Source: Mycobacterium cookii
GTDB taxonomy: Bacteria > Actinomycetota > Actinomycetes > Mycobacteriales > Mycobacteriaceae
Length of the DNA stretch: 64,000 bases
Reading direction: 5' to 3'
Assembly: GCF_010727945.1 (NCBI RefSeq)
Contig: NZ_AP022569.1
Span: 1,178,001-1,242,000, forward strand
A program made the translations under genes and the position numbers. This document shows positions 18,725-29,357 of this stretch, piece after piece (positions within the stretch are counted from its first letter, which is position 1; every line of letters starts with the position of its first letter). The notes under the pieces were generated by a model, which did no database searches, had not been told where the DNA came from, and saw nothing but the letters and a program-made list of their open reading frames with translations.

Positions 18725-19546
18725 CTACGGCTTTGGAAATTCCGGTGTCTGTGATGAAGATGTGACTGGAGTGACTATTGACGGTGACGGTAGCGGCCGT
18801 TGACCCAATAACGCGGTACCGACACGCACACACGTCGAACCATGTTTGACCGCGCTTTCCAGGTCGTTCGACATTCCGGCCGACAATCCCACCGCGTCGG
18901 GATGCGCCCCGCGCACGCGGTGATGCTCCGATTGCAGGCGCTCGAAAGCCCGGTCGGGGTCCCAGTCCAGCGGCGGAATGCCCATCAACCCAACCAGTTC
19001 CAGTGCGTCGGCGTCCTCGACCTGCGCGCATATCTCGTCGACGGCCACGGGGTCGGACATGTCGACGCCGCCGCGGGAGACGTCGCCGTCGAGGCTGATC
19101 TGGACGTAGATCTTCAGCGGTCCGCTGCGATGGCCGTCGCTCAGCGCGTCGGCGACGGCTCGGTCGAGCGCGGCGACCACCCGGGTGCTGCTGACCGAGT
19201 GGGCGGTGTGCGCCCAGTGCGCTATCGAGCGCGCCTTGTTGCGCTGAATCGTGCCGACCATGTGCCACTGCGGGCTACCCGTCGAGTCGCCCAGCAACCG
19301 TGCGACTTCGTCGACCTTGGCCGCCGCTTCCTGGTCGCGCGATTCGCCGAACGCCGAGCATCCCAATCGCGACAAAATCGCCACATCGGTTGCCGGGAAG
19401 AATTTGGTAATAGGCAGAAGTTGAATTTCGTCGAGTTTGCGCCCGGCCTCTTCGGCCGCCGCGGCCAGCCGCTGCCGTAACGCGGCCAAAGCGTCGGCCA
19501 ATTCCAATTCGCGTCGCGCTGACGCGTTTACCGCCACCGCGCTCAT
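18725..19546 (-). CDS. PLP-homeostasis protein YggS/PLPBP family
   Basis: The 273 residues match the YggS family, which binds pyridoxal 5'-phosphate and balances vitamin B6 and amino acid pools. The PLP-binding lysine lies in [38 protein letters not shown] and [26 protein letters not shown] are the family motifs. The C-terminal tail ([21 protein letters not shown]) exceeds the usual fold. The ATG at 19546 overlaps the preceding gene's stop (ATGA), so the two are translationally coupled. Confidence 0.92.
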   Translation of the reverse strand: MSAVAVNASARRELELADALAALRQRLAAAAEEAGRKLDEIQLLPITKFFPATDVAILSRLGCSAFGESRDQEAAAKVDEVARLLGDSTGSPQWHMVGTIQRNKARSIAHWAHTAHSVSSTRVVAALDRAVADALSDGHRSGPLKIYVQISLDGDVSRGGVDMSDPVAVDEICAQVEDADALELVGLMGIPPLDWDPDRAFERLQSEHHRVRGAHPDAVGLSAGMSNDLESAVKHGSTCVRVGTALLGQRPLPSPSIVTPVTSSSQTPEFPKP

Positions 19547-20250
19547 TCCATCCACACCACCGAGGCCAGCCGCCCCGTCGGAGCGCCGCGGCGATGACTG
19601 AACAGGTTGGCGTCGTCGACCGTGCAACGCGGGTCGACGTCGATCGCGTCGACACCCAAAGCCTTGAGCTGACAAGCGATTCCGGCGCGAAGATCCAGTC
19701 CGGGCGTGCCGGTCGACGTGGTGGTGCGGCTGCCCGGCAGCGCGGCCTCGACCTCGTCGGCCATCGCCGCGGGGACCTCGTAGTTGCGACCGCTGACCGC
19801 GGGTCCCAGCAGCACCGATATGTCGGCCTCGTGCGCACCCTCGGCCACCATCGCCTCGACGGCCCGGACCACGACGCCGTCGCGGGCCCCGACCCGGCCG
19901 GCGTGCACCGCGGCGACGACGCCGGCGCGGGCGTCGGCCAGCAGCACCGGCACGCAGTCGGCGGTCACCACCGCCAGGGCCAGCCGCGGGGTGCTGGTCA
20001 CCAGCGCGTCCGTCTCGTCGAGCGGCGTATCACGCGGGCCGTCGACGACCGCGACATGGTCGCCGTGCACCTGGTTCATCCACACCACCCGGTCGGCGCC
20101 CAGCCCGATCGCCTTGGACAGCCGCGCACGGTTGGACGCCACCGCGGTGGGGTCATCGCCGACATGGTCGCCGAGGTTGAAGGTGTCGAAGGGGGCCACC
20201 GAGACACCGCCCACTCGGGTCGTCGTCACACGCCTGATGCGAACACTCAC
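19543..20250 (-). CDS. pgeF: Peptidoglycan editing factor PgeF / YfiH (laccase-domain) protein
   Basis: The family removes wrongly added L-serine from UDP-MurNAc and keeps the first stem-peptide residue correct; other members are purine nucleoside enzymes. The 235 residues have the catalytic and metal ligands His in MNQVHGDHV, Cys in VTADCVPVLL and His in AAVHAGRVGARDG. The GTG at 20250 is chosen because the family text (VSVRIRRVTT) begins there; GATACT lies 6 nt upstream. It follows ftsZ by 43 nt in the dcw cluster, which fits a role in wall precursor quality control. Confidence 0.88.
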   Translation of the reverse strand: MSVRIRRVTTTRVGGVSVAPFDTFNLGDHVGDDPTAVASNRARLSKAIGLGADRVVWMNQVHGDHVAVVDGPRDTPLDETDALVTSTPRLALAVVTADCVPVLLADARAGVVAAVHAGRVGARDGVVVRAVEAMVAEGAHEADISVLLGPAVSGRNYEVPAAMADEVEAALPGSRTTTSTGTPGLDLRAGIACQLKALGVDAIDVDPRCTVDDANLFSHRRGAPTGRLASVVWME

Positions 20251-20293
20251 CCGTTCAGTATCCCGCCGCGTCGCGGCCCGCATCGTCGCGCGA

Positions 20294-21445
20294 CTAGCGC
20301 CGCATGAACGGCGGCACGTCGACGTCGTCGTCCTCGCCGCCGCCGATGTCGAAGCTCGCGCCGTTGGTCGGCACCGGCACGCTCACCGCGTCGACGGGCT
20401 CGAACAGGCTCGAGCTGATCTTGCCCGCTTTGCCGGGTGCGATCCCGGTGTTGGCCGCGGCGGTCGTGGCGCCGACGACCGGCTTTCGTCCCGGCCCGCT
20501 GGCGTCGAAGCCCGCGGCGATCACCGTCACCCGCACCTCGTCGCCCAGCGAGTCGTCGATGACGGTTCCGAAGATGATGTTGGCCTCCTGGTGGGCGGCG
20601 TCCTGCACCAGCGAGGCCGCCTCGTTGATCTCGAACAGCCCCAGGTCGCTACCGCCGGCGATGGACATCAGCACACCCTGCGCGCCTTCCATGGACGCTT
20701 CCAACAGCGGGGAGTTGATCGCGATCTCGGCCGCCTTGAGCGCGCGGCCGTCGCCGCGGGCCGAGCCGATACCCATCAGCGCGGTGCCCGCGCCGGACAT
20801 GATGCCCTTGACGTCGGCGAAGTCGACGTTGATCAGGCCCGGCGTGGTGATCAGGTCGGTGATGCCCTGCACACCGTTGAGCAGCACCTCGTCGGCGCTG
20901 CGGAACGCGTCCATCAGCGACACCGCCGCGTCGCCCATCTGCAGCAGCCGGTCGTTGGGAATCACAATCAGGGTGTCGCAACTCTCCCGCAGCAACGTGA
21001 TGCCGTTCTCGGCCTGGTTGCTGCGCCGCTTGCCCTCGAAGGAGAACGGCCGGGTGACCACACCGACCGTCAACGCACCCAGCTTGCGGGCGATCGTGGC
21101 GACGACGGGAGCGCCGCCGGTGCCGGTGCCGCCGCCCTCACCGGCGGTGACGAACACCATGTCGGCGCCGCGGAGCAGCTCCTCGATCTCGTCCTTCGCG
21201 TCTTCGGCGGCTTTCTTGCCGACCTCGGGGTCGGCGCCGGCGCCCAGCCCGCGGGTGGAGTCGCGGCCGACGTCGAGTTTGACGTCGGCGTCGCTCATCA
21301 ACAGCGCCTGCGCGTCGGTGTTGATGGCGATGAACTCGACGCCCTTGAGACCCTGCTCGATCATCCGGTTGACGGCGTTGACGCCGCCGCCACCGATGCC
21401 CACGACTTTGATGACGGCCAAGTAGTTGTGCGGCGGGGTCATCAT
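20294..21445 (-). CDS. ftsZ: Cell division GTPase FtsZ
   Basis: FtsZ polymerises with GTP into the Z-ring at midcell. The 383 residues contain the nucleotide-binding start [16 protein letters not shown], the tubulin signature [11 protein letters not shown] and the synergy loop [12 protein letters not shown] variable linker and the conserved C-terminal tail [10 protein letters not shown] follow, the tail being the SepF- and FtsW-binding site. The start has GGAGG 8 nt upstream; ATG ATG makes 21445 or 21442 possible. A 184-nt gap separates it from ftsQ and probably holds its own promoter. Confidence 0.98.
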   Translation of the reverse strand: MMTPPHNYLAVIKVVGIGGGGVNAVNRMIEQGLKGVEFIAINTDAQALLMSDADVKLDVGRDSTRGLGAGADPEVGKKAAEDAKDEIEELLRGADMVFVTAGEGGGTGTGGAPVVATIARKLGALTVGVVTRPFSFEGKRRSNQAENGITLLRESCDTLIVIPNDRLLQMGDAAVSLMDAFRSADEVLLNGVQGITDLITTPGLINVDFADVKGIMSGAGTALMGIGSARGDGRALKAAEIAINSPLLEASMEGAQGVLMSIAGGSDLGLFEINEAASLVQDAAHQEANIIFGTVIDDSLGDEVRVTVIAAGFDASGPGRKPVVGATTAAANTGIAPGKAGKISSSLFEPVDAVSVPVPTNGASFDIGGGEDDDVDVPPFMRR

Positions 21446-21629
21446 TCTGTGTTCCTCCCTGGTGGAACTGGCTCGAAGCGGACCGGCTCGGCAAACCTAA
21501 ACCTCAAGTAGAGAGTTAGAGTTATGTCAAGTTGTTCGCGCAAACAGAACGGTATTGCCGCCGTGCGCACGATCGATGCAGGCGCGCCGAAGACCCGCGG
21601 GCGAATTTCGGCGATTTTCAACCAGCCGC

Positions 21630-22559
21630 TTACTTGACGGTGGGCAGATCCGGGCTGGAGACGTCGTAGGTGCGGCCGGGCTGGGTCAGCAGCGCCGCCA
21701 GCTTCTCCGCTTTCTCGTCGGTGCGGTCGTTGGTCCCCCAGATCACCGTGCGCCCGTCCACGAGCGTCAGCTTGATCGACGCCACCGACGGGGCGGCGAT
21801 GCGGCCCACCTGCGCGGCGATCTCCGGACGCAGCGCGATCAGCACCGCGAGCGCGGCTTTGGTCGCCGGATCGGTCGGACCGGGATTGTCGACATCGATA
21901 TAGGGCAACGCCGGCGGCGGTGGCCCGGTCGCGAAGTCGACGCCGTCGCGGTCGAACAGGTGCGGGCCGTCGGGAAAATCCTTGACCACCACGGGAATCC
22001 GTTCGACGACAGTGATCCGTAGCGCCGACGGATATTCGCGTTGCACCCGGACGCTGGCCACCCGGCGGATCGCGGCGACCCGGTCGGCGATGGCGTCGGT
22101 GTTGATCTGCAGCAGCGGCGTGCCCGGCCGCACCTGAGCCGCGTCGAGTACCTCGTCGCGGGTCACCGCCCCGTTGCCGCTGACGATGATGCTGCGTGCT
22201 GACATTACCGGCGTGAAGTACAGGATCAACCCGATCCCGGTGGTGATCACGACGAGCAGCAGCGATATGAGGAACAGTTTCAAACCCCGGACAGCGCCAC
22301 GCGCAACGGGTTTCGACTCCGCGGTGGGCTTGCCTTTCGCTTTGCGCTTGGCTTCGCGGCGGGCTTGTTCGATCGCCACCGCACGCGCCTGCGCCTCGCG
22401 GCGTTCGGCACGTTCACGGCGCTCCCGCCGACGCGGGCCTTCGACTTCGGCGGGCTGCTCCTGCTCGCCGTCGGCGACGGTGATCGGTTCGGTCGCAGCG
22501 GATTCCGCGGCGGGTTCCTCGCTCACCTCGCCCGGTGTAGGGCCGTCCGGCTCGGTCAC
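21630..22559 (-). CDS. ftsQ: Divisome protein FtsQ
   Basis: FtsQ links early and late division proteins in the periplasm. The 309 residues have a long charged cytoplasmic N-terminus with Ala/Arg/Glu-rich helical sequence (RREAKRKAKGK), one membrane segment (LFLISLLLVVITTGIGLILYF), the POTRA domain (ARSIIVSGNGAVTRDEVLDAAQVRPGTPLL, shortened here) and the FtsQ beta domain. The GTG start shares a base with the murC stop (TAGTG). Confidence 0.94.
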   Translation of the reverse strand: MTEPDGPTPGEVSEEPAAESAATEPITVADGEQEQPAEVEGPRRRERRERAERREAQARAVAIEQARREAKRKAKGKPTAESKPVARGAVRGLKLFLISLLLVVITTGIGLILYFTPVMSARSIIVSGNGAVTRDEVLDAAQVRPGTPLLQINTDAIADRVAAIRRVASVRVQREYPSALRITVVERIPVVVKDFPDGPHLFDRDGVDFATGPPPPALPYIDVDNPGPTDPATKAALAVLIALRPEIAAQVGRIAAPSVASIKLTLVDGRTVIWGTNDRTDEKAEKLAALLTQPGRTYDVSSPDLPTVK

Positions 22560-24007
22560 TACAACACCCCCGGCCGGCCCGGGGCGCTGCGATTGGCGCG
22601 CACCTGCAGCGCGGTGACGATCTCGGGCGCGAGCATGGTGACGTCGCCCGCGCCCATGGTGACGACGACATCACCCGGGCCGACCGCTTCAGCGACGGCG
22701 TGGGCAACCGAGGAGAAGTTCGGCACGTACTGGACCGGGACGCCGACATGCTCGGCGACGCTGGCTCCGCTCACCCCGGCGATGGGCTGTTCGCGAGCGC
22801 CGTAGACGTCGAGCACGAAGACCTGGTCGGCGGCGTCCAGCGCGTGACCGAATTCGGCGGCGAAAGCTTGTGTCCGTGAATACAAGTGCGGCTGGAACAC
22901 CACCAGCGAACGACCGGCGCCGGTCTGCTCGAGCAGGGTGCGGACCGCATCGAGCGTCGCGCTGATCTCAGTCGGGTGATGGGCGTAGTCGTCGAAGACC
23001 CGCACCGATCCCACCGCACCGATCAACTCGAAACGCCGACGGACGCCGTCGAATCCGGCCAACCCGTCGAGCACGCATTCCGCCGGCGCGCCGACTTCGA
23101 CGGCGGCCAGTAACGCGCCCAACGCATTGAGCGCCATGTGCCGGCCGGGCACCGCCAGCCGCATCACCCTCGGATGGATCTCGCCGTCCAGCTTGATGTG
23201 CGCGACCGCCCCGGTCCCCTGCTGCTCCCAGGACAACAACGTCCCGCTCAGCCCATCGCCCGACGAACCGTATCGCAGCACCCGGATCCCCAGCGCCGCA
23301 GTGCGTTCCGCCAGAGTGGCCGCGCCCGGGTCGTCGGTGCAGACGACGAGCGCGCCGCCCGGGGCGATGCGTTCGGCGAACGAGTCGAACACCGCGGTGT
23401 AGGCGTCGATGCTGCCGAAGTAGTCGAGGTGGTCGGCTTCGATGTTGGTGACGACGGCGACGTTCGGGGTGTACTCCAGCAGCGATCCGTCGCTCTCGTC
23501 GGCCTCGGCGACGAAGCAGTCGCCGCTGCCGTGATGGGCGTTGGTGCCGGCCTCGCCCAGCTCACCGCCGACCGCGAACGACGGATCCATGCCGCAGTGC
23601 TGCAAGGCCACGATCAGCATCGACGTCGTGGTCGTCTTGCCGTGCGTGCCGGTCACCATCAGCGTGGTCCGGCCGGCCATCAACTTCGCCAGCACCGCAG
23701 GCCGCAGCACCACCGGGATCCCGCGGCGGCGGGCTTCGACGAGCTCGGGATTGGTTTTCGGGATGGCGGCGTGGGTGGTGATGACGGCGGTCGCGCCGCC
23801 CGGCAGCAGATCCAGCGACGACTCGTCGTGCCCGATGCGGATCAGCGCGCCGCGGGCGCGCAGTGCGCGCACACCTCGCGACTCCTTGGCGTCCGAGCCG
23901 GACACCTGGCCGCCGCGGTCCAGCAGGATGCGGGCGATTCCCGACATACCGGCGCCGCCGATGCCGACCATGTGCACCCGCTGCAGTTCGGGGGGCAGCG
24001 CGTTCAT
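22559..24007 (-). CDS. murC: UDP-N-acetylmuramate--L-alanine ligase MurC
   Basis: MurC adds the first amino acid (L-Ala, or Gly in some mycobacteria) to UDP-MurNAc with ATP. The 482 residues have the Rossmann-like start [17 protein letters not shown], the ATP loop [13 protein letters not shown], the conserved [11 protein letters not shown] and [11 protein letters not shown] segments and the C-terminal [10 protein letters not shown] motif. It overlaps murG by a few bases at its start and ftsQ at its end, so it is part of the coupled mur chain. Confidence 0.96.
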   Translation of the reverse strand: MNALPPELQRVHMVGIGGAGMSGIARILLDRGGQVSGSDAKESRGVRALRARGALIRIGHDESSLDLLPGGATAVITTHAAIPKTNPELVEARRRGIPVVLRPAVLAKLMAGRTTLMVTGTHGKTTTTSMLIVALQHCGMDPSFAVGGELGEAGTNAHHGSGDCFVAEADESDGSLLEYTPNVAVVTNIEADHLDYFGSIDAYTAVFDSFAERIAPGGALVVCTDDPGAATLAERTAALGIRVLRYGSSGDGLSGTLLSWEQQGTGAVAHIKLDGEIHPRVMRLAVPGRHMALNALGALLAAVEVGAPAECVLDGLAGFDGVRRRFELIGAVGSVRVFDDYAHHPTEISATLDAVRTLLEQTGAGRSLVVFQPHLYSRTQAFAAEFGHALDAADQVFVLDVYGAREQPIAGVSGASVAEHVGVPVQYVPNFSSVAHAVAEAVGPGDVVVTMGAGDVTMLAPEIVTALQVRANRSAPGRPGVL

Positions 24008-25275
24008 CGGCGGGCCTGCTTCGCCAGGTCCAGCGCGGCCTGCGCCACCTGCAGCGCCGCCTCCGGGTGTCCGACCAGCGCCGCCGCCTTGGTCATCGCC
24101 GCCAACCGGGGCGCGTCGTTGAGCAGCGCGGCAACCTGGTCGGCCACGAATTGCGGCGTCAGGTCGGCGTCGGCGACCACCATGCCGCCACCGGCGTTGA
24201 CCACCGGCAGCGCGTTCAGCCGCTGCTCACCGTTGCCGATCGGCAACGGCACGTAAATCGCGGGCAGACCGACGGCGGTCACCTCGGCGACCGTCATCGC
24301 CCCGGAGCGGCAGATCGCCACGTCCGCGGCGGCGTACGCCAGGTCCATCCGGTTGAGATAGGGCACCGCCACATACGGCGGATCGCCCGGCTCGGGCGCA
24401 CGCAGGTCGATCGTGTTCTTGGCGCCGTGCGCGTGCAGCACCGCGACACCGGCAGCGGCCAGATCGCCGGCCGCCGCGGCCACCGCACGGTTGAGCGACG
24501 CCGCGCCCTGCGAACCACCGAACACCAGCAGCACCCGGGCGTCGTCGGCGAAGCCGAAATGCGCACGCGCCTCCGAGCGCAGGGCGGCGCGGTCCAGCGA
24601 CGTGATGGCCGCGCGCACCGGGACACCGACCACTTCGGCGCGCGGCAGACCGGAATCGGGCACCGCCGAGAGCACCCGTTGCGCGCTGCGCGCACCGATC
24701 CGGTTGGCCAGCCCGGCACTGGCGTTGGCCTCGTGGATCAGCACCGGCACCCGCCGCCTGCGTCGGGCCGCGCCGCGGGCAGCCAGGTAGGCGGGCAGCG
24801 CGACGTAGCCGCCGAATCCGATCACCACATCGGCGTCGACCTTGTCGAGCACGGCGCGGGTTTGCCGGACCGCGCGCAGCACCCGTGCCGGAAGGCGGGC
24901 CAGGTCGCCGGTCAGCTTGCGGGGCAACGGAACCGGGGTGATCAGCTCGAGTGCGTAACCACGCTCGGGAACCAGCCTGGTCTCCAAGCCGCGCTCGGTG
25001 CCCAGCGCGGTGATGCGGACGTCAGGATCCAGTGCGACAAGGGCGTCGGCGACGGCCATCGCGGGCTCAACGTGGCCGGCTGTGCCGCCTCCCGCGAGCA
25101 CGACCGACACCGAGCGAGGCGAGCGCGCGCCAAGCGCGGGCGCAGCGGAGCGAGTATCCGACACCGAGCGAGGCGAGCGCGCGCTAGGCGCGGGCGCAGC
25201 GGAGCGAGTATCCGGAGTATCCGACACCGAGCGAGCCGAGGACTCCCCGATTGGCTCGTTGACCGAGTCGTTCAC
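24004..25275 (-). CDS. murG: UDP-GlcNAc:lipid I N-acetylglucosaminyltransferase MurG
   Basis: MurG transfers GlcNAc from UDP-GlcNAc to lipid I to make lipid II on the inner membrane face. The catalytic core begins at [22 protein letters not shown], with [28 protein letters not shown] and [15 protein letters not shown] as family motifs. The 423 residues include an N-terminal extension of about 56 residues ([20 protein letters not shown] and onward) that is Ser/Arg/Ala-rich and encoded partly by a 54-bp tandem repeat. The GTG start overlaps the ftsW stop (GTGA). The extension is likely disordered and outside the fold. Confidence 0.95.
   Translation of the reverse strand: MNDSVNEPIGESSARSVSDTPDTRSAAPAPSARSPRSVSDTRSAAPALGARSPRSVSVVLAGGGTAGHVEPAMAVADALVALDPDVRITALGTERGLETRLVPERGYALELITPVPLPRKLTGDLARLPARVLRAVRQTRAVLDKVDADVVIGFGGYVALPAYLAARGAARRRRRVPVLIHEANASAGLANRIGARSAQRVLSAVPDSGLPRAEVVGVPVRAAITSLDRAALRSEARAHFGFADDARVLLVFGGSQGAASLNRAVAAAAGDLAAAGVAVLHAHGAKNTIDLRAPEPGDPPYVAVPYLNRMDLAYAAADVAICRSGAMTVAEVTAVGLPAIYVPLPIGNGEQRLNALPVVNAGGGMVVADADLTPQFVADQVAALLNDAPRLAAMTKAAALVGHPEAALQVAQAALDLAKQARR
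25104..25241 (-). repeat. 54-bp tandem repeat inside the murG 5' end
   Basis: Two copies at 25104-25157 and 25158-25211 differ at only two bases. After a 9-nt spacer a partial third copy starts at 25221. The period is a multiple of three, so the frame is kept and each copy adds 18 residues rich in Ser, Arg, Ala and Pro. The motif (GAGCGAGGCGAGCGCG) looks like a short dispersed repeat inserted in the gene. Confidence 0.85.
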
Positions 25276-26801
25276 CCGTAGCGCTGACCTTCCAGTACGC
25301 GACCTCTGCCCCGGCCGTGCCGGCCGGGGTACCGCTGTTGTGCGCCTCCATGATGCCTTCCCCCTGCCTGACCCTTGCTCGCAGACCGGGAGCTGCGACG
25401 ATCCGCCTTGCGGTCAGCGGGCCGCGGCGGCTTGCTCGGCTTGGCCGGCTGGCGCTGGCTGCGCAGCCGGTCACGCAGCGCCTCCACCCGGGTCGGCGTA
25501 TAGGGCGCCGGCAACGGCAGCCGCAGGATCCGGTTCATCCGGTCGTCACGCCCGGCCCGCAGCGCAGCGACGGCCTCCGGTTCGTGCCGTGCCGCGTTCG
25601 CCATCATGCCGATCATCAAAAGTGTTGTCGCCGTTGATGTTCCGCCCGCCGAGATAAGGGGCAGCTGAATGCCGGTCACCGGCAGCAGGCCGATCACATA
25701 CCCGACGTTGATGAATGACTGGCCGATCACCCACATCGTGGTGGTGGCGGTCAGCAGCCGCAGGAACGGGTCGGCCGACCGGCGCGCGATCCGCATGCCG
25801 GTGTAGGCGAACAGACCGAACAGCGCGAGCAGGCCGAGCGCGCCGACGAGGCCGAGTTCTTCGCCGATGATCGCGAAGATGAAGTCGTTGTGCGCGTTGG
25901 GCAGGTAGTTCCACTTCGCGGTGCCCTGCCCCAGACCGTCGCCGAAGACACCGCCGTTGGCCAGCGCGTACTTCGCCTGCCTGGCCTGATATCCGGAGTC
26001 CTGCGGGTCCTGGCCGGGGTCCAGCCACGACCGCACCCGGTCGGAGCGGTAGCCGGCGGACACCGCCAGGATCGCTCCGGCGACGATCGCGGCGAACAGC
26101 GAGCTCAGGAAGACCCGCAGCGGCAGACCGGCGTACCAGAGCAGACCCAGCAGGATGATGCTCAGCGACACCGTCTGGCCGAGGTCCGGCTGAGCGACGA
26201 TGAGGGCCAGCGCGATGACCGCCGCCGGCACCAGCGGAATCAGCATCTCCCGCAGCGTGGCGCGTTCCATGCGCCGAGCGGCCAGCAGGTGTGCGCCCCA
26301 GATCGCGAAGGCGATCTTGGTCAGCTCCGATGGCTGCATCGAGAACCCGGCGATGACGAACCAACCACGGGATCCGTTGGCTTCCTTACCGATTCCCGGG
26401 ATCAACACCAGCACCAGCATGACGATCGTCGTCGCGAAGCCGGTGAATGCCATGCGCCGCATGAACCGCACCGGCAGCCGCAACGCCAGGTAGCAGGCAC
26501 CGAGGCCGACGATCGTCCAGAGCACCTGGCGGCCGAAGATGGTCCACGCCGACCCGTCGTCGTCGTAGGACCGAACCCCGGACGCCGACAGCACCATGAT
26601 CAGGCCCAGCGTGGTCAGCAGCGCGGCGATCGCGATGATCAGGTGGAACGACGTCATCGGCCGGTTCAGCCAGGCCCCGAACCGGGTCCGCGGTTCGGCA
26701 GGCGCCTTGGCGACGGTCTCCGATGCGGCCTGCGGTGTGTCGTCGGTCGACTGGTCGCCGTTGCTTCCCCGGCGCAACAGCCGGGCCAGTGCGCTCTTCA
26801 C
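25272..26801 (-). CDS. ftsW: Peptidoglycan polymerase FtsW (SEDS family)
   Basis: FtsW polymerises lipid II at the septum with its partner PbpB. The 509-residue protein has about ten membrane segments and the SEDS hallmarks, such as [19 protein letters not shown] in the middle, [11 protein letters not shown], and [19 protein letters not shown] with [14 protein letters not shown] after it. The C-terminal tail is basic and extended (about residues 420-509, rich in Arg, Lys and Pro), longer than in E. coli; M. tuberculosis FtsW also has such a tail, which binds FtsZ. The start is 11 nt after murD's stop. Confidence 0.96.
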   Translation of the reverse strand: MKSALARLLRRGSNGDQSTDDTPQAASETVAKAPAEPRTRFGAWLNRPMTSFHLIIAIAALLTTLGLIMVLSASGVRSYDDDGSAWTIFGRQVLWTIVGLGACYLALRLPVRFMRRMAFTGFATTIVMLVLVLIPGIGKEANGSRGWFVIAGFSMQPSELTKIAFAIWGAHLLAARRMERATLREMLIPLVPAAVIALALIVAQPDLGQTVSLSIILLGLLWYAGLPLRVFLSSLFAAIVAGAILAVSAGYRSDRVRSWLDPGQDPQDSGYQARQAKYALANGGVFGDGLGQGTAKWNYLPNAHNDFIFAIIGEELGLVGALGLLALFGLFAYTGMRIARRSADPFLRLLTATTTMWVIGQSFINVGYVIGLLPVTGIQLPLISAGGTSTATTLLMIGMMANAARHEPEAVAALRAGRDDRMNRILRLPLPAPYTPTRVEALRDRLRSQRQPAKPSKPPRPADRKADRRSSRSASKGQAGGRHHGGAQQRYPGRHGRGRGRVLEGQRYG

Positions 26802-26812
26802 CCGGCCGCTAC

Positions 26813-28273
26813 TTACGGCGTCGCGCGCACGGCGGCCGCGAACGCATCACCGCGGTCCGCATAGCCGGTGAACTGGTCGAAGGAGGCACCGGCCGGCGCG
26901 AGGAGCACTGTGTCGCCGGGACCGGCCAGCTCGCGTGCGGCGGCCACGGCGGCGTTCATCACGCGAGCGCCGATGGTCTCGTCAGACGAAGGGGCCACTT
27001 TTGTCGCATAGGCAACAGGAGACTCAGCAGTCGCATGCATATCAACATCCTCGCCTGCGATAACCTGGACGACCGGCACATCCGGGGCGTGTCGCGATAA
27101 CGCCTCGGCAACCATCGCCCGGTCGCGGCCGATCAGCACCGCTCCGACCAGCCGCGATGCGACCCTGGCGACGGTCTCGTCCACCGATGCGCCCTTCAGC
27201 AGCCCCCCGGCGATCCACACCACCCGCGGGTAGGCGAGCAACGACGCCTCGGCGGCGTGTGGGTTGGTGGCCTTGGAGTCGTCGACGTAGGTGATCTGGT
27301 CGACGACGGCCACCCGCTCGGCGCGATGCCGGCCGACCCGGAACGACGCCAGCGCCGCCGCGATCGCGTCGGCGGGCACGTCGACGCTGCGGGCCAAGGC
27401 GGCAGCCGCCAACGCGTCCAGCACGCCCACCGGGCCGGGCACCGCGATCGACGAGACCGCGGCCAGCGGCAGGTCGTCGGCGAAGGCCCGGTCGACCAGC
27501 ATGCCGTCGTGCACGCCGAGTTCCCCGGCCGTCGGCTCGCCGAGCCGGAACCCGACCCGCCGCGGAGCCGTCGACGCCGACAGCAGCGCGGCCGCGTGCG
27601 GGTCGTCGAGCCCGGCCATCGCGACCCGGCCACGCAGCACGCCCGCTTTCGCGGCGGCGTAGTCGGCGAAGGTGCCGTGCCAGTCCAGATGGTCGTCGGC
27701 GATGTTGAGCACGACGCCGGCCTCGGGCCGCAGCGACGGCGCCCAGTACAGCTGGAAGCTGGACAGCTCGACGGCCAGCAACTCGGCGGGCTCGTGCAAC
27801 ACGTCTAGCACCGGGTCACCGATGTTGCCGCACAGCCGGCTGCTGCGGCCCGCGGCGACGAGCATCGCGTGCAGCATCGACGTCGTGGTGGTCTTGCCGT
27901 TGGTGCCGGTGACGGTCAGCCAGCGCCGCGGCGGGCCGTAGCGGCCGGCCTGGTCGAGTCGCCACGCCAATTCGATGTCGCCCCAGACCGGCACACCTGC
28001 CGCTGCGGCGGCGACAGGCACCGGCGCGGTCGGCGGGAACCCTGGGCTGACGACCAGCAGCGCGTGGTCGGCGATGTGGTCGACGGCGGTCGCGGAATCG
28101 ACAGTCGCCGTGCCGGCGTCGGCGAACTGCTGACGGGTGGCCGGATCGTCGTCGCACAGTGTCGCCGTCGCGCCGATCTCGGCGAGCGCCGTCAGGACCG
28201 CGCGCCCGGTGACTCCGCCGCCCGCGACCAGCACCGACGCTCCGGCCACCAATGGCCCAAGCGTAGGTGTCAT
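26813..28273 (-). CDS. murD: UDP-N-acetylmuramoyl-L-alanine--D-glutamate ligase MurD
   Basis: MurD adds D-glutamate to UDP-MurNAc-L-Ala with ATP in the cytoplasm. The 486 residues equal the M. tuberculosis length when the ATG at 28273 is used. Motifs are [13 protein letters not shown] at the N-terminus, [14 protein letters not shown] for [16 protein letters not shown] and [15 protein letters not shown]. An upstream in-frame ATG at 28324 would overlap mraY by 50 nt and is not conserved. It follows mraY by 1 nt. Confidence 0.96.
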   Translation of the reverse strand: MTPTLGPLVAGASVLVAGGGVTGRAVLTALAEIGATATLCDDDPATRQQFADAGTATVDSATAVDHIADHALLVVSPGFPPTAPVPVAAAAAGVPVWGDIELAWRLDQAGRYGPPRRWLTVTGTNGKTTTTSMLHAMLVAAGRSSRLCGNIGDPVLDVLHEPAELLAVELSSFQLYWAPSLRPEAGVVLNIADDHLDWHGTFADYAAAKAGVLRGRVAMAGLDDPHAAALLSASTAPRRVGFRLGEPTAGELGVHDGMLVDRAFADDLPLAAVSSIAVPGPVGVLDALAAAALARSVDVPADAIAAALASFRVGRHRAERVAVVDQITYVDDSKATNPHAAEASLLAYPRVVWIAGGLLKGASVDETVARVASRLVGAVLIGRDRAMVAEALSRHAPDVPVVQVIAGEDVDMHATAESPVAYATKVAPSSDETIGARVMNAAVAAARELAGPGDTVLLAPAGASFDQFTGYADRGDAFAAAVRATP

Positions 28274-28274
28274 G

Positions 28275-29357
28275 TCACCCGCCGCCGGTCGCCGCGAGCC
28301 ACTCGCTGTAGAACAACGCCACACCCAGGCCGCAGCTGATCGCGGTGAGCAGCCAGAACCGGATGATCACCGTGGTTTCGGCCCAGCCGGCCAACTCGAA
28401 ATGATGGTGGAACGGCGCCATCCGGAACACCCGGCGGCCGGTGGTGCGGAACGCCAGAATCTGGATCACCACCGAGACGATCTCGGCGACGAACAGCGAG
28501 CCGAGCACCACCGCAAGGATTTCCGTTCGGCTGGTCACCGAGATGCCGGCGATGATGCCGCCCAACGCCAGCGATCCGGTGTCGCCCATGAAGATCTTGG
28601 CCGGCGCGGCGTTCCACCACAGGAACCCGATGCACGCGCCCGCCGTCGCCGCCGCGATGATCGCCAGGTCCAGCGGGTCGCGCACGTTGTAGCAGCCCAG
28701 GCCGGGCGCCGTCGCACACGCGTTGCGGTACTGCCAGAACGTGATCAACACGTAGGCGGCGGTGACCATGGCCATCGATCCGGCGGCCAGGCCGTCGAGG
28801 CCGTCGGTGAAGTTGACCGCGTTGGACCAGGCACTGACGATGATCACGCAGAACAGCACGAAAATCGCGGGAGCCAGTGTGACGGTCGCGATTTCGCGCA
28901 CGTAGGACAGGTCGGAAGTGCCCGGCGTCAGGCCCACGTCGTTGCGGAATTGCAAGACGAGGATGCCCACCAGGACCGCGGCGGTGATCTGGCCGACGGT
29001 CTTGGCGGTCTTGTTGAGTCCGAGGTTGCGGGCGCGGCGGATCTTGATCAGGTCGTCGACGAAGCCGACCGCGCCCAGCGTGGTGGCCAGGAACAACACC
29101 AGCAGGCCGGACGCCGACGGGCCCTCGCCGTTGAACGCCAGACCGGCCAGGTGGGTGCCGAGGTAGCCGGCCCAGATGCCGGCCAGGATCGCCACGCCGC
29201 CCATCGAGGGCGTCCCGCGCTTGGTCTGGTGGCTCGGCGGCCCGTCCTCGCGGATCTCGTGGCCGAAACCCTGCCGGTTGAACAGCCGGATCAGCATCGG
29301 GGTCAACAGGATGGACACCGCCAGCGAGATGCCGACGGCGATGAGGATGTCGATCAT
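28275..29357 (-). CDS. mraY: Phospho-N-acetylmuramoyl-pentapeptide transferase MraY (MurX)
   Basis: MraY moves phospho-MurNAc-pentapeptide from UDP to decaprenyl phosphate, which makes lipid I. The 360 residues form ten membrane segments, with the catalytic motifs [33 protein letters not shown] and [20 protein letters not shown] text (here [19 protein letters not shown]) near the end. The start ATG shares a base with the murF stop (TAATG), which couples the two. It is a known target of nucleoside antibiotics such as capuramycins. Confidence 0.97.
   Translation of the reverse strand: MIDILIAVGISLAVSILLTPMLIRLFNRQGFGHEIREDGPPSHQTKRGTPSMGGVAILAGIWAGYLGTHLAGLAFNGEGPSASGLLVLFLATTLGAVGFVDDLIKIRRARNLGLNKTAKTVGQITAAVLVGILVLQFRNDVGLTPGTSDLSYVREIATVTLAPAIFVLFCVIIVSAWSNAVNFTDGLDGLAAGSMAMVTAAYVLITFWQYRNACATAPGLGCYNVRDPLDLAIIAAATAGACIGFLWWNAAPAKIFMGDTGSLALGGIIAGISVTSRTEILAVVLGSLFVAEIVSVVIQILAFRTTGRRVFRMAPFHHHFELAGWAETTVIIRFWLLTAISCGLGVALFYSEWLAATGGG

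Noticed and set aside
19784..21511. Open frame of 575 codons opposite pgeF and ftsZ
   Set aside because: It spans two conserved genes on the other strand and has a low-complexity composition.
21494..21530. ftsZ promoter with -35 TTGACA
   Set aside because: Minus-strand TTGACA at 21530-21525 is a perfect -35, but the nearest TANNNT (TAGGTT) is 25 nt away, too far for a normal spacer.
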